A stretch of 64,000 nt of DNA from JBJEDU01 sp051872395 (lineage in GTDB: Bacteria; Bacillota_I; Bacilli_A; RFN20; CAG-826): the NCBI GenBank assembly GCA_051872395.1, contig JBJEDU010000035.1:61709-125708 (forward strand), read 5' to 3'. Below the pieces are notes generated by a model. That model was not told the DNA's origin and did no database searches. It worked only from the letters and a program-made list of their open reading frames with translations. How positions within the stretch are numbered: position 1 is the stretch's first letter; every line of letters starts with the position of its first letter. Of this stretch, positions 36,049 to 46,303 are shown piece by piece. The position numbers and the translations under genes are program-made.

Positions 36049-36935
36049 AAGAAGTATTTTTAAAAAGTAAAGATGGATATGATTTATGTCTTCATCTATT
36101 CACCATTAATAATCCTAAAGGATTCATTCAATTAATTCATGGAATGGAAGAACATCAATCCCGTTATGAACCATTTATCAAATTTTTAAATTCCATCGGT
36201 TATAGTTGTGTTTCTAGCGATATGCGAGGACATGGAAAAAACGCTAAAGATTTAGGATACTTCAAAGATAAAAAAGGTTATACCCATCTCATCGATGACC
36301 AATTAACTATCACTGAATATATCAAGAAAGAATTCAATCAAGAACAAATCATCTTGTTCGCTCATTCGATGGGCACAATTATTACTAGAAATCTTTTACA
36401 AATAGATTCCTCTTCATATAAAAAAGTTATTCTTTCTGGTTATCCAAATTATAATCCAGGTGCAGGAATTGGAATTATTTTATGTAATATCATTCAAGCT
36501 TTTAAAGGAAGCAAATATCGTTCAAAATTAATAAACAAAATGTCGACTGGAAGTTTTAATAAAAAGATTAAAAATCCAAAAACTGAAGTCGATTGGATTA
36601 GTTATAATAACGAAAATGTTGATAAATATGTTAACGATCCATTATGTGGTTTTGGTTTTACCGTTTCAGCGTATCGCGATTTATTTACTTTAGTAAAAAG
36701 AATGCATAAACCAAAATTATATAAAAATGTTAATAAAGAATTAGAGTTTCTTCTTTTACGAGGAGTGGATGATCCATGCGTTGGAGGAGAAAAAGGAAGT
36801 AAAGATTCTATCAAAGTTCTTCTTAAAGCCGGATTTATAAATATTAAAGATGTTCCTTTCGCTAATATGAGACACGAAATATTAAACGAAGAAGAATATC
36901 AAAAAGTTTACCAAGAAGTTGAAAAATTTTTATAA
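36045..36935 (+). CDS. Alpha/beta hydrolase, lysophospholipase/monoacylglycerol-lipase type
   Basis: The product has 296 residues. It has the oxyanion-hole stretch LIHGMEEHQSRY, the SSDMRGHG strand typical of MGL/PldB relatives, and nucleophile Ser108 in FAHSMG (Ala replaces the first Gly of the usual GHSMG). A late Asp (RGVDDPC) and His (MRHEIL) complete the triad. There is no signal peptide. It should hydrolyse small esters or lipids in the cytoplasm. Its ATG overlaps the stop of the GH13 gene, so the two are coupled; the functional link is not obvious, although de-esterification of sugars is possible. Confidence 0.88.
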   Translation: MKEVFLKSKDGYDLCLHLFTINNPKGFIQLIHGMEEHQSRYEPFIKFLNSIGYSCVSSDMRGHGKNAKDLGYFKDKKGYTHLIDDQLTITEYIKKEFNQEQIILFAHSMGTIITRNLLQIDSSSYKKVILSGYPNYNPGAGIGIILCNIIQAFKGSKYRSKLINKMSTGSFNKKIKNPKTEVDWISYNNENVDKYVNDPLCGFGFTVSAYRDLFTLVKRMHKPKLYKNVNKELEFLLLRGVDDPCVGGEKGSKDSIKVLLKAGFINIKDVPFANMRHEILNEEEYQKVYQEVEKFL

Positions 36936-36946
36936 AAAACAATAAA

Positions 36947-37012
36947 TTAGCACTCACATAGGTATAATTATTAGCACTTACCACTTGACAGTGCTAATTT
37001 TTATTTTACAAT
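36947..37012 (+). promoter_or_regulatory. CIRCE/HrcA operator and promoter of htpG
   Basis: TTAGCACTT (36971-36979), 9-base spacer, CAGTGCTAA (36989-36997): a CIRCE element with one symmetric mismatch pair from the consensus. The -35 TTGACA (36985-36990) lies inside it, followed by 16 bases and -10 TACAAT (37007-37012). An additional exact left half-site TTAGCACTC lies at 36947-36955, 24 bases upstream. Heat-shock control by HrcA is expected. Confidence 0.88.
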
Positions 37013-37046
37013 ATATTTTGTCGAATAAATTTCGGAGGTAAATAAA

Positions 37047-38969
37047 ATGGAAGAAACAAAGAAATTTCAAACTGAATCAAAACAATTATTGAATTTGATG
37101 ATTAATTCAATTTATTCAAACAAAGAAATATTTTTGCGAGAATTAATATCAAACGCATCTGATGCGATTGATAAATATAAATATCATCAATTATTAGAAA
37201 GCGAAAAATATCCAGTCGAAGATTATAAAATTACCATTGCTGTCGATAAAGATAACCGTACGATGACCATCACCGATAACGGAATCGGTATGACTTATGA
37301 TGAATTAGTAAAAAATCTTGGTACGATCGCTAAAAGTGGTAGTAAAGAATTTTTAGAAAAACTCAAAGAGAGCAAAGAAAAAGAAGATATGAATATCATC
37401 GGACAATTTGGTGTTGGCTTTTATAGCGCGTTCATGGTCGCAAAAAATATCAAAGTCGAAACTAAATCAATGACTGATGCAGGCTATACCTTCACTTCAG
37501 ATGGAGTGGATACTTACACTATTTCCGATAGCGATAAATCCACTCACGGAACAGAAATTACTTTATATTTTAAAGATGATACTAAAGAAGAAAATTATAG
37601 CGATTATCTAGAAAATTATCGCATTGAAAATCTCGTTAAAAAATATAGCGATTATATTCGTTATCCAATCATCATGAATGTCAAAACTAATAAACCAAAA
37701 TTAGATGAAGAAGGAAAAGAAATCGAAGGAGAAACTATTGAAGTTAATGAAGATAAAACTTTGAATTCAATGATTCCTCTTTGGAAAAAGAATAAAAAAG
37801 AAGTTACTGAACAAGAATTGAATGACTTCTATAAATCAAAATTCCAAGATTATGAAGATCCTCTCACCAGCGTATTTATTTCAGTGGATGGATTATTAAC
37901 ATATAACGCCTTAATTTATATTCCAAAACACGCGCCATATAACTTATATAGCGAAAATTATGAAAAAGGTTTAGATTTATATTCCAAAGGAATATTTATT
38001 AAAGATAAATGTAAAGAACTCGTTCCTGACTATTTAAAATTTATCAAAGGTGTTGTCGATTGTGATGATTTCAATTTGAATATTTCTCGAGAAATGCTCC
38101 AATCTAGTCCTTTATTAAAAAAGATCGCGGACAATATTGAAAAGAAAGTTGTCGCTAAACTTAAAGAATTAATGAAAGAAGATAATGAAAAATATCTCAC
38201 TTTCTATAATGCTTTTGGAGACCATATCAAATTCGGTATTTACTCAACATATGGAATGAAAAAAGACACCTTACAAGATTTATTAATATTCCATTCCTTA
38301 AATAGCGAGAAGATGATTTCCTTAAAAGAATATAAAGAAGCAATGAATAAAGATCAAAAATACATTTATTACGCTTCTGGAAAAACTTTAGACTCCATCA
38401 AATTATTACCTCAAATTGAGAAATATAAGAAAAATGGAATCGATGTCTTATTATTCGATAAAAACATTGATGAATTCGCAATTCAAATGATGAATGAATA
38501 TGATAAGAAAGAATTTAAAAACATTGCTTCTGAATCAAATGATGAACTCAGCAAAGAAGAAAAAGAGAAATTAGATAATCTTAATATTGAAAATAAAAGA
38601 TTATTAGATAATTTCAAAGAAGCATTGAAAGATAAAATTACCGATGTAACCTTCTCAACCTCTTTAATTAATTCACCAGTTTGTATTACCACAAAAAATG
38701 GACTTTCCCTCAATATGGAAAACTATTTAGATGAAGAAAGTAAATTGAGAGGAGAAGAAGAATCCATCAAAGCAGAAAAAGTCTTAGAAATTAATCCTGA
38801 TCACGATTTATTCAAAGCTTTTAAAGCGATGGAAAATGATGATGAGGCTACTAAAAAATATGCTTCAATATTATATGATGAAGCCTTATTACTTGAAGGA
38901 TTTGAAATTAAAGACAAAAAAGAATTCGTCACAAAATTAAACGAATTAATCATTAAATCCGTTAAATAG
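37047..38969 (+). CDS. htpG: Molecular chaperone HtpG (Hsp90)
   Basis: The product has 640 residues, normal for bacterial Hsp90. The GHKL ATPase domain shows LRELISNASDAIDK, DNGIGM and GQFGVGFYSAFMVA, which bind ATP. The middle domain contains the conserved ISREMLQSSPLLKKI stretch with the catalytic arginine. The C-terminal dimerisation domain is intact. GGAGG lies 9 bases before the ATG. It is a single-gene unit with a CIRCE operator upstream and a strong bidirectional terminator downstream. It assists folding under stress in the cytoplasm. Confidence 0.98.
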   Translation: MEETKKFQTESKQLLNLMINSIYSNKEIFLRELISNASDAIDKYKYHQLLESEKYPVEDYKITIAVDKDNRTMTITDNGIGMTYDELVKNLGTIAKSGSKEFLEKLKESKEKEDMNIIGQFGVGFYSAFMVAKNIKVETKSMTDAGYTFTSDGVDTYTISDSDKSTHGTEITLYFKDDTKEENYSDYLENYRIENLVKKYSDYIRYPIIMNVKTNKPKLDEEGKEIEGETIEVNEDKTLNSMIPLWKKNKKEVTEQELNDFYKSKFQDYEDPLTSVFISVDGLLTYNALIYIPKHAPYNLYSENYEKGLDLYSKGIFIKDKCKELVPDYLKFIKGVVDCDDFNLNISREMLQSSPLLKKIADNIEKKVVAKLKELMKEDNEKYLTFYNAFGDHIKFGIYSTYGMKKDTLQDLLIFHSLNSEKMISLKEYKEAMNKDQKYIYYASGKTLDSIKLLPQIEKYKKNGIDVLLFDKNIDEFAIQMMNEYDKKEFKNIASESNDELSKEEKEKLDNLNIENKRLLDNFKEALKDKITDVTFSTSLINSPVCITTKNGLSLNMENYLDEESKLRGEEESIKAEKVLEINPDHDLFKAFKAMENDDEATKKYASILYDEALLLEGFEIKDKKEFVTKLNELIIKSVK

Positions 38970-38996
38970 AAAATATTAATAAATATTTCTTTAATT

Positions 38997-39037
38997 AAAT
39001 AACGCCTAGTTCTATAAAAGGAATCTAGGCGTTATTT
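38997..39037. terminator. Strong bidirectional terminator between htpG and the GH2 gene
   Basis: AAATAACGCCTAG (38997-39009) pairs perfectly with CTAGGCGTTATTT (39025-39037), 13 bp with a 15-nt loop. TTTTTAT follows on the plus strand and TTTAATTAAAG on the minus. It serves the two convergent genes. Confidence 0.9.
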
Positions 39038-40714
39038 TTATAATTTAATTGAATCATTAAGTTTTTTAATTTTATTAACATCAACTTTAATTATTTCTCG
39101 ATCATAAGTAATAAAACCATTAATTTCATCTTCGACATCACTAAGTTGAGTAAAAATGAATCCACTTAAGCCAAGAGGAATATATTTCTTTATATCAAGT
39201 TCCACTAAATGTTCATATTCTAAAATAAATTGGTTTTCGTTCTTTAATTTTTTATAACCAAATTCTTTAGAAGAAAATGTATGATTTTTAATTTTTAAAG
39301 AATAACCTCCACACTCACTCAAAAATATCAGTCGATTTTTAGCGTCTTTAAAATCTTTGTCTTTCACTCTTCTAAAATAAATATGAGGAGAATAAATATC
39401 ACCAATATTTTGGTCAAACCATCCAGAAGCATGATCATATATACGAGTTGGGTCTTCTTTTAAACAAATATCATAAACTTTCTTCGAATCAAATTGCCCC
39501 CATGATTCGTTAAATATTGTGTAATAGACAATGCTTGGAAAATTATATAAATAATCGATAATGCCTTTAAATTCTTTGATGGCTAATAGCCGATTTTCTT
39601 CGTTGTCACGATGGAAAAATTTATAATGGTTGTCTTTTAAATGTTTGTTAAATTTTAAAGCGATAAATTTTTTCACTAACGAAACATCTTCTCCACCATT
39701 AACAAAATCTTGAAACACTAACATACCCTTTTTATCACATAAATAATAAAAATAAGGAGATTCAATTTTTATATGTTTTCTAATAGTGTTAAATCCGAGC
39801 GATTTCGCTAAATCGATATCTTTTTCATAAGACTTTTCGTTTTCGAAAGTCAAACCACTTTTTAAATAATAGCCTTGGTCAAGAACACCTTTAATAAATA
39901 TTTTTTTGTTGTTTAGATAAAATCTCTTTTTACCAAATTCATCTTCTTTTATTTCAAATTTTCTAAAAGCAAAATAAGTTTTAACACGATCATCATCACT
40001 CTCGATTATTAAATCATATAAATATGGGTCTTCATTTGACCATAATCTAATATCATTGAACACTAATAGAGTAGGTTCATTACTATTAATTATGACTTCT
40101 TTATCTAAATATTTTAATTTAACTTTTTTACTTAAAGAATAGACGATGATATTTAAAGTTTTCTTATCAATATCACATGTATATTTAAAATCTTTAATAT
40201 AATTTTTATTAACCCCTTCAATAAATACTGGCATATAAATTCCAGAAGTGGAGGTATAAAAAATATTTCCTCTTTTTATTTTTTGTTTGCCTCTTGATAA
40301 TAATGATTTTTCAGTCTCATCTTTAACCTTAAGAGTAATATTTACACTAGAAAAATCATTATCAATAAAAGGTTTGATATCAGTAGAAAAAGGCAAATAT
40401 CCACCAATATTTGTTAAAACGTATTTATTATTGATATAAAGTTCAGCGATTTGATCCACGGCAAGAAAATTAATAATAATATGGTCAAAATCTTTAAAAT
40501 TAGAAACATCAACTTCTTTATGATAAATTAATGTTTCATCGCTTTTTAAAATATGATTAACGCCACTTAAAGAAGTTTCCACGCTATAAGGGACATTGAT
40601 AGGGCCAGTAAAAATAACCCCTTTCTTTTCTTTGATAATTGTTAAATCCCAACTTCCATCTAAAGAAAGAAAAGAATCGCGAATAAAATTAGTTCTCGGA
40701 TACTGCATTTTCAT
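39038..40714 (-). CDS. GH2 family beta-glycosidase
   Basis: The product has 558 residues, short for family 2 (often 600-1000), and lacks extra C-terminal domains. The N-terminal sugar-binding sandwich (LDGSWDLTI, VPYSVE) and an Ig-like domain (~165-265) precede the barrel. Acid/base Glu403 lies in FNESWG and nucleophile Glu467 in LSECGG. There is no signal peptide, so it should act on imported beta-galactosides, glucuronides or similar. Its ATG lies 26 bases inside the end of the MFS transporter gene, which may import its substrate. No clear ribosome site is visible. Confidence 0.9.
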   Translation of the reverse strand: MKMQYPRTNFIRDSFLSLDGSWDLTIIKEKKGVIFTGPINVPYSVETSLSGVNHILKSDETLIYHKEVDVSNFKDFDHIIINFLAVDQIAELYINNKYVLTNIGGYLPFSTDIKPFIDNDFSSVNITLKVKDETEKSLLSRGKQKIKRGNIFYTSTSGIYMPVFIEGVNKNYIKDFKYTCDIDKKTLNIIVYSLSKKVKLKYLDKEVIINSNEPTLLVFNDIRLWSNEDPYLYDLIIESDDDRVKTYFAFRKFEIKEDEFGKKRFYLNNKKIFIKGVLDQGYYLKSGLTFENEKSYEKDIDLAKSLGFNTIRKHIKIESPYFYYLCDKKGMLVFQDFVNGGEDVSLVKKFIALKFNKHLKDNHYKFFHRDNEENRLLAIKEFKGIIDYLYNFPSIVYYTIFNESWGQFDSKKVYDICLKEDPTRIYDHASGWFDQNIGDIYSPHIYFRRVKDKDFKDAKNRLIFLSECGGYSLKIKNHTFSSKEFGYKKLKNENQFILEYEHLVELDIKKYIPLGLSGFIFTQLSDVEDEINGFITYDREIIKVDVNKIKKLNDSIKL

Positions 40715-42008
40715 TTGTTTTTTGTTTTTCGTTTTTCATTAAGAAAAATATTGGAATTAAGGAAAAGACACTGACGATGGCCGCGCCTAAAAAGATATTA
40801 CCATTTGGAACGACACCAGTAACTAAATTACCATATTCATTAATAAATTCTTTTTCGACTTTATTAATCGAATAACAAAATTGACCAATGTATGGTCCAA
40901 TAATCATCGGAATTAAAACTGTAAATATCATTCTTATTCCTTGAAATAATCCTACTTCATGTTTTGGTGTATAATCACGGATCAACGCTCCAAAGATCGC
41001 GGTAATTAACATATATCCTGTCATTAATAATGTTCCAGAAACAATAATTAGAGGCATTGAGGTGAAAATAAACATCATCACACAGCCCACTACTAATAAA
41101 ACTAAAGATGGAACAATCAGCTTATTTTTTCCAATCCCATCCATGAATAAACCAATCACCACCGTGATGATACAGCTAATTAATAAAACAATACCTAATG
41201 TTAATGTATAATTAACGCCACTTATTTCTGGCGCACCATATTCAATATAAATGAGGAAATATGGGAAAAATATTTGAATCGCAATATTAAAAATCATAAA
41301 GGCCACTAAAGAAAGGTATAAGTTTTTATTATTTTTAATAGTTTTAACTCTAAAACCATAAAATATCGTTTTAAAATATGATTCACTTTTATTTGGTTTA
41401 ACATTATCTTTCTTTAATAAGAAAATTAAAACAACACCAATAAGTGACACTAAAACACCAAAGATATAAAAGAAAATATCCCAGTGCTTTTCTTGCATTG
41501 TCGCGCCTTGAGTGAGAGGGTCAGCTAAACCAACGATGAGAAGCATAGAAACTAAAGGTAAAATCGAAAGAATACATTCCACTATCCCACCATTAGTTTC
41601 ATCAGTGTTATCAGTGACATAAGCATTGAATCCAGCATCGTTTGCGGTCGAACCAAAAAATGTCATGATGCAGTCCATGATGACAACTAATAATGCAGCG
41701 TGAGTTATGAAAGAATATTGAAGGACACCAAAGAGGATGATAGTAATTCCCCAAATAATGTAACCAAAAGAAATGAACATCTTTCTTTTCCCTAATCGAT
41801 CCATGAGTATTCCCATCAATAAGGTAGTGACTGTTGCAACTATCGCACTTAACGCTACCATCAAAGTCACATAATTTAATTTTGTTTCATCTAAATCGTA
41901 TAAATATCGATTTAAATACATGTTTTCAATCGTCCACGCTAACTGGCCTACTAAACCAGCTAAGATAAACGACATATAATTTCTAAATCCTACTTTAGTC
42001 CTTTTCAT
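40689..42008 (-). CDS. Major facilitator superfamily transporter
   Basis: The product has 439 residues with about 12 membrane helices. The loop between helices 2 and 3 has the MFS signature in the form GILMDRLGKRKMF, and a related FMDGIGKNKLI repeat occurs in the second half. It resembles sugar or sugar-conjugate permeases, and the downstream GH2 gene supports glycoside uptake. It shares one base with the sbcC stop (TAATG), so it is translated directly after sbcC. Antibiotic efflux cannot be excluded. Confidence 0.85.
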   Translation of the reverse strand: MKRTKVGFRNYMSFILAGLVGQLAWTIENMYLNRYLYDLDETKLNYVTLMVALSAIVATVTTLLMGILMDRLGKRKMFISFGYIIWGITIILFGVLQYSFITHAALLVVIMDCIMTFFGSTANDAGFNAYVTDNTDETNGGIVECILSILPLVSMLLIVGLADPLTQGATMQEKHWDIFFYIFGVLVSLIGVVLIFLLKKDNVKPNKSESYFKTIFYGFRVKTIKNNKNLYLSLVAFMIFNIAIQIFFPYFLIYIEYGAPEISGVNYTLTLGIVLLISCIITVVIGLFMDGIGKNKLIVPSLVLLVVGCVMMFIFTSMPLIIVSGTLLMTGYMLITAIFGALIRDYTPKHEVGLFQGIRMIFTVLIPMIIGPYIGQFCYSINKVEKEFINEYGNLVTGVVPNGNIFLGAAIVSVFSLIPIFFLMKNEKQKTNENAVSEN

Positions 42009-45000
42009 TAGCCTTTCCTCTGTGTAATGTTTGATCCATTGACTGTCTTAGTCACTATAATTTTATTTGGAATATCTTTTTCGATTTCTTCAATGTGAGA
42101 AATAATACCAATCGTTCTCGATGTAGAAGCAGAAACTTCTAAAATAGTTCTTTTAGTTAATTCTAGATTATCTTTATCTAATGTGCCAAACCCTTCATCA
42201 ATAAACATTGAATTAAGTTCTATTCCACCTGCTTTTGCTTGAATGATTTCTGAAAGTGAAAGCGCTAAAGCCAAGGAGGCTTGGAAAGTTTCTCCTCCAC
42301 TTAAAGAAGAGGCGCTTCTAACTTGTCCACTATAATAATCTAGTACATCAATATCCAATCCTGATTGTGATTTTTTAGATAATGATTGTGATTTCATCAT
42401 TTTAAATCTACCATCACTCATCTTTAAAAATTTTGAACTCGCTAAGTTTAGAATATCTTCAAAAATTAATGATTGATAATAAACTTCAAAATTAATTTTT
42501 TCTTTATTAGTGAGGTCTCCACTAGCGGTGAGATATATCTTTCTTAAATCATTTTCTAATATGACTTTATCTTTGATATCTTTATATATTTCTTTGATAT
42601 TATGAATCATCTTTTTATTATTTTGATTCATTGAATAATATTTATTATAAATATTATCGGTTTCTTCTAATTGTTCTTTTAATTCATTGATTTTATTAGA
42701 ATAAATAGATAAATCTGTTATGACATATTCATCAATTTTATTTTCTTTATATTCTTCAATCTTATTTTTGTTAATTAAATAAGAATTATCAAATTGCTTA
42801 ATTTTTTGTTCATATTCTTTTTTAAGTTCACTACTAATCATTTGATTTTTCATTTCTTCAATTGAATGATATGAACTCTCTTTTAATCCTTCTAAATATT
42901 TGGTTTCTAATTCATCAATTTCTTTATTTAAATTTAAAATATTGTTTTCGATAGAATTTAAGTTATTGTGCAATAAAGAAATATTTCTTTCAATATTATT
43001 TAATGATTCTTTTTTATTATTTAGTTGGTTAGTTAATTGAATCTTTTCATCTTTTATTTTGTTAATTTTATTATCAAAATAAATTTCATTTAAATCAGTG
43101 AACTTATTGAATGTATTTTCATCAATTTTAATTAATTCAATTTTTTCTTTACTAGAATTAATATCAGATTTTAAAAGGACAATTTCATTATTTGTTTTTG
43201 TTATTTCTTCATTAATTTTTATAAATTCTTTATTATATCTATTTTGTTTATCGATATTCTCTTTAGCGATATTAATTTTTGTTTTAATATCACTGATGGA
43301 TTTAATATTGTTATTTTTAATATTTAAAAATTGATTCTCGATGTCTATAGAAGAATTTAATCCAAGTAAAGCCACTATTTCATTAATTGATTGATTCATA
43401 GAACCTTCTATGACATCTTTTTTAGCGTTACATTCTTTACGAATATTTTCTAATGAATTAAATTCTTCTTCAACGCGATGAACATCTTCTTGACTCACTT
43501 CATTTTTCTTGTCGCAACTAAATATATGTGGATGAGAAGTAGAGCCACATAAAGGACATGGTTTATTATCTTCTAGTTTTGAAGATAAAGAATAAAGTGC
43601 GCATGAATAATACTCATCTCTAATATGATAAACTTCTTTATTTTTTTCTTGGCAAAGCAAAGAATATTTTTCAATTTTCTTATTTAAATCAATAATTTCT
43701 TGTTGTTTCGTTTTCAAATCTTCAATAGATTTTTCAACGATTTTAAGTTTATTAAACTTAATTTCTTCATCTTTAAGCATATTAGTGTAATCATCTTTTT
43801 GTTTAAAATAATCGACATCACTAAGAAGTTTATTTGTTGTTTCTTTATTAGCGATTAAAGAATTAAGTTTTTTTGAATATTCCTCTATTTGTTTATTATC
43901 ACAATCGATCCTTTTATTTAATGAATTAAATTCAAAAAGATTTTTCTTAAAAGAAATAAAAGCATCTTTTTCTTTGTTAATCGATAAAATATCGTTATCC
44001 ATTGTTTTCATTGATTCATTATATTTTGTTTCAAAATCAGCAAGTTCTTTAGAAGCTTTTTCTTTTGATTCTTTATCTTTGGATAATGCTTTTTTAATCT
44101 CTTCTTTATTTTTTAAATATTCATTTTTAGTATTGGTTTTTTTAATAAAAGACTCATATGAAGAGATAATGTTATGACATTTATCATAAGTAGAAACAAT
44201 CTTACGATATTGTTCAATCAATGGTTTGTCTAAATCCAATTTCTCAATTATTTGAAGTTTATTTAAATAATCTTCTTTTTGTTTATTTTTTGTTTCAAAT
44301 TCACTATATAAAGATTTGTTTAAATCCATTAATTTATTGATTTCATCTTTTTTTGCTTTTAATGCATTAACTTCTTTATTTAAATTCTCAACCTCTAGAT
44401 CAAGTTCATCTTTTCGAAGTTCATAAGATAAATCATCTTTCTTTAAATAGTCATTTAAAGAGGGAGATAAAGTCTCAATATTTTTCATATTGGTAACAAT
44501 TTCATTCTCTTTATTTTTTAATTCATCTTTTAAAGAAAGATATTTATTTTTTATAGCAACAATAAAATCATCGATATATTGGGTCTTTAATATTTTTCTA
44601 AATATTTCTTTTCTTTTTTCTGTATCCGCGTTGATGAGTTCATAAAACTCACCTTGCGCGACCATCATCGTCATTTTAAAATCACCATAATCTAATCCGA
44701 TGATTTCTTTAATTTTCGTATTGATTTCACTTATCTTGCTACTATAAAGTTTATCGTTAATATACAAAGTTCCACTAGGTCCATGTTCTTTAACACCTTG
44801 TCCTCTTTTTTTTGCAATTAATTGTTTTGGTTCTTTATGCACTAAGTAGACATTGCTATTAATAGAAAAAGAAAATTCAACATAAGAAGATTCTTCATCC
44901 GTAGAATATAAGCACTTTAATGAATCTTCTTCTCTTCTTGAAGTCGAGGTTTTTGAATATAAAGCGTAACTTATCGCATCAAAAAGGAAAGTTTTTCCTC

Positions 45001-45112
45001 CTCCAGTTGGACCAGAAATAACAAAAAGATTCGAACTGAATTTAGTAAAGTCTATTTCGTTTTGACCTCGATATGGGCCAAAGTTATTTAACACTAATTT
45101 AATCGGCTTCAT
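42008..45112 (-). CDS. sbcC: Exonuclease SbcCD subunit C (Rad50-like)
   Basis: The product has 1034 residues, the normal length. Walker A GPTGGGKT (34-41) is in the N-terminal ATPase lobe. Long coiled coils fill ~180-900. The zinc hook CPLCGS sits at about residue 517 in the middle, joining two molecules. The ABC signature LSGGETFQASLAL lies near 937 and Walker B-like SMFIDEGFGTLD follows. With SbcD it opens hairpins and trims double-strand ends. Its start overlaps the end of sbcD by 14 bases. Confidence 0.96.
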   Translation of the reverse strand: MKPIKLVLNNFGPYRGQNEIDFTKFSSNLFVISGPTGGGKTFLFDAISYALYSKTSTSRREEDSLKCLYSTDEESSYVEFSFSINSNVYLVHKEPKQLIAKKRGQGVKEHGPSGTLYINDKLYSSKISEINTKIKEIIGLDYGDFKMTMMVAQGEFYELINADTEKRKEIFRKILKTQYIDDFIVAIKNKYLSLKDELKNKENEIVTNMKNIETLSPSLNDYLKKDDLSYELRKDELDLEVENLNKEVNALKAKKDEINKLMDLNKSLYSEFETKNKQKEDYLNKLQIIEKLDLDKPLIEQYRKIVSTYDKCHNIISSYESFIKKTNTKNEYLKNKEEIKKALSKDKESKEKASKELADFETKYNESMKTMDNDILSINKEKDAFISFKKNLFEFNSLNKRIDCDNKQIEEYSKKLNSLIANKETTNKLLSDVDYFKQKDDYTNMLKDEEIKFNKLKIVEKSIEDLKTKQQEIIDLNKKIEKYSLLCQEKNKEVYHIRDEYYSCALYSLSSKLEDNKPCPLCGSTSHPHIFSCDKKNEVSQEDVHRVEEEFNSLENIRKECNAKKDVIEGSMNQSINEIVALLGLNSSIDIENQFLNIKNNNIKSISDIKTKINIAKENIDKQNRYNKEFIKINEEITKTNNEIVLLKSDINSSKEKIELIKIDENTFNKFTDLNEIYFDNKINKIKDEKIQLTNQLNNKKESLNNIERNISLLHNNLNSIENNILNLNKEIDELETKYLEGLKESSYHSIEEMKNQMISSELKKEYEQKIKQFDNSYLINKNKIEEYKENKIDEYVITDLSIYSNKINELKEQLEETDNIYNKYYSMNQNNKKMIHNIKEIYKDIKDKVILENDLRKIYLTASGDLTNKEKINFEVYYQSLIFEDILNLASSKFLKMSDGRFKMMKSQSLSKKSQSGLDIDVLDYYSGQVRSASSLSGGETFQASLALALSLSEIIQAKAGGIELNSMFIDEGFGTLDKDNLELTKRTILEVSASTSRTIGIISHIEEIEKDIPNKIIVTKTVNGSNITQRKG

Positions 45113-46223
45113 ATTTCTTTTTTACATCCATAAAAGTTGATAACACAAAGTCTAATTGCTGTTTAGTTAATTCTTCACCATTTTGTGAAGCGTAAAATGA
45201 AGAAAATATCTCGCTGATATCTTTCGATTCAATTTTATTAAAATTGACACTGGAATCACTAGATTCAATAGTAGAATTCATTTCATATTCCAAACTTAAA
45301 GCGTAAGGAAATTCTAATTTGATTTTATTTATCGCGTTATTGATGATGTTTTTATCTTTTAAAACAAAATAAATATAGTCATTTTTATAAGATGAATAAT
45401 TATTTAAAGAAGAAAAATAATCATTGATGAGACGAACTTTACGATATGGTTCAAATGGAATATTTTTGAAGGTACACTGATGATTATTTATTTCGACAAG
45501 TAAAAAATCTTTTTGATAATTAACTTCATCTTTGTGATAAACAAGAGGCGCGCCGCAATAATAAGCATTACTTGCGACTTTTTGAGTTTTATGAATATGT
45601 CCAAGCGCTGCGTAATCAAATTTTGAAATGACTGAAGTGGAAATATTTGGAATCATTCCAACGACAATATCTTCGCTTCCACTTCTTTCGAGTTCATTTT
45701 TCATAGGAATAAAAGTTTGATGCGCTAATAAGACATTTTCTTCACTCTCGTTTAAAGTGATTTGATCAATTAAATGACGATAAGCCGATTCAATGTCTTT
45801 AAAACTAGTCGAAAATTTATAATTGATTTCATCAACATTAACATAAGGAATTAAATAAAAATTCACCCCTTCAATTTTGATAGGTTCATTAAAATTATCT
45901 AAATTCGTTACAACATAAATTGAATTATCTTTTAAAAACGAAGATAAATAATGAAGTTTAAGACCAGAATCATGATTACCTGAAATAATAAGCGCGGTAA
46001 TATCGTTATTTTTTAAAGTTACAAAGAAATCATCTAACAAAGAAAGAGTCTCATTACTTGGATTATAATTATCAAAAACATCACCAGAAATTAAAAGAAG
46101 ATGAACGTTTTCTTTTTTCATCACTTCAATTAATTTAGTCAAATAAAAAGAATGGTCGTCCATTAAAGAGAAAGCATTCAATTTTTTTCCTAAATGTAAA
46201 TCTGAGATATGAATAAATTTCAT
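45099..46223 (-). CDS. sbcD: Exonuclease SbcCD subunit D (Mre11-like)
   Basis: The product has 374 residues. It is a calcineurin-like phosphoesterase with the metal-binding blocks FIHISDLHLG (near residue 3), GDVFDNY, GNHDSG, LLAHQ and GHIHKTQ in the usual order. It is the nuclease partner of SbcC, encoded with a 14-base overlap downstream. The ~80-base gap upstream is the likely promoter area for the sbcD-sbcC-MFS-GH2 transcript. Confidence 0.96.
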   Translation of the reverse strand: MKFIHISDLHLGKKLNAFSLMDDHSFYLTKLIEVMKKENVHLLLISGDVFDNYNPSNETLSLLDDFFVTLKNNDITALIISGNHDSGLKLHYLSSFLKDNSIYVVTNLDNFNEPIKIEGVNFYLIPYVNVDEINYKFSTSFKDIESAYRHLIDQITLNESEENVLLAHQTFIPMKNELERSGSEDIVVGMIPNISTSVISKFDYAALGHIHKTQKVASNAYYCGAPLVYHKDEVNYQKDFLLVEINNHQCTFKNIPFEPYRKVRLINDYFSSLNNYSSYKNDYIYFVLKDKNIINNAINKIKLEFPYALSLEYEMNSTIESSDSSVNFNKIESKDISEIFSSFYASQNGEELTKQQLDFVLSTFMDVKKKYEAD

Positions 46224-46303
46224 ATTCTTATTTTATTACAATCACAAATTTATTTTTATAAAAATATTTATATTTTTGTTTATTCTTTACTACTGAGTCA
46301 AAT

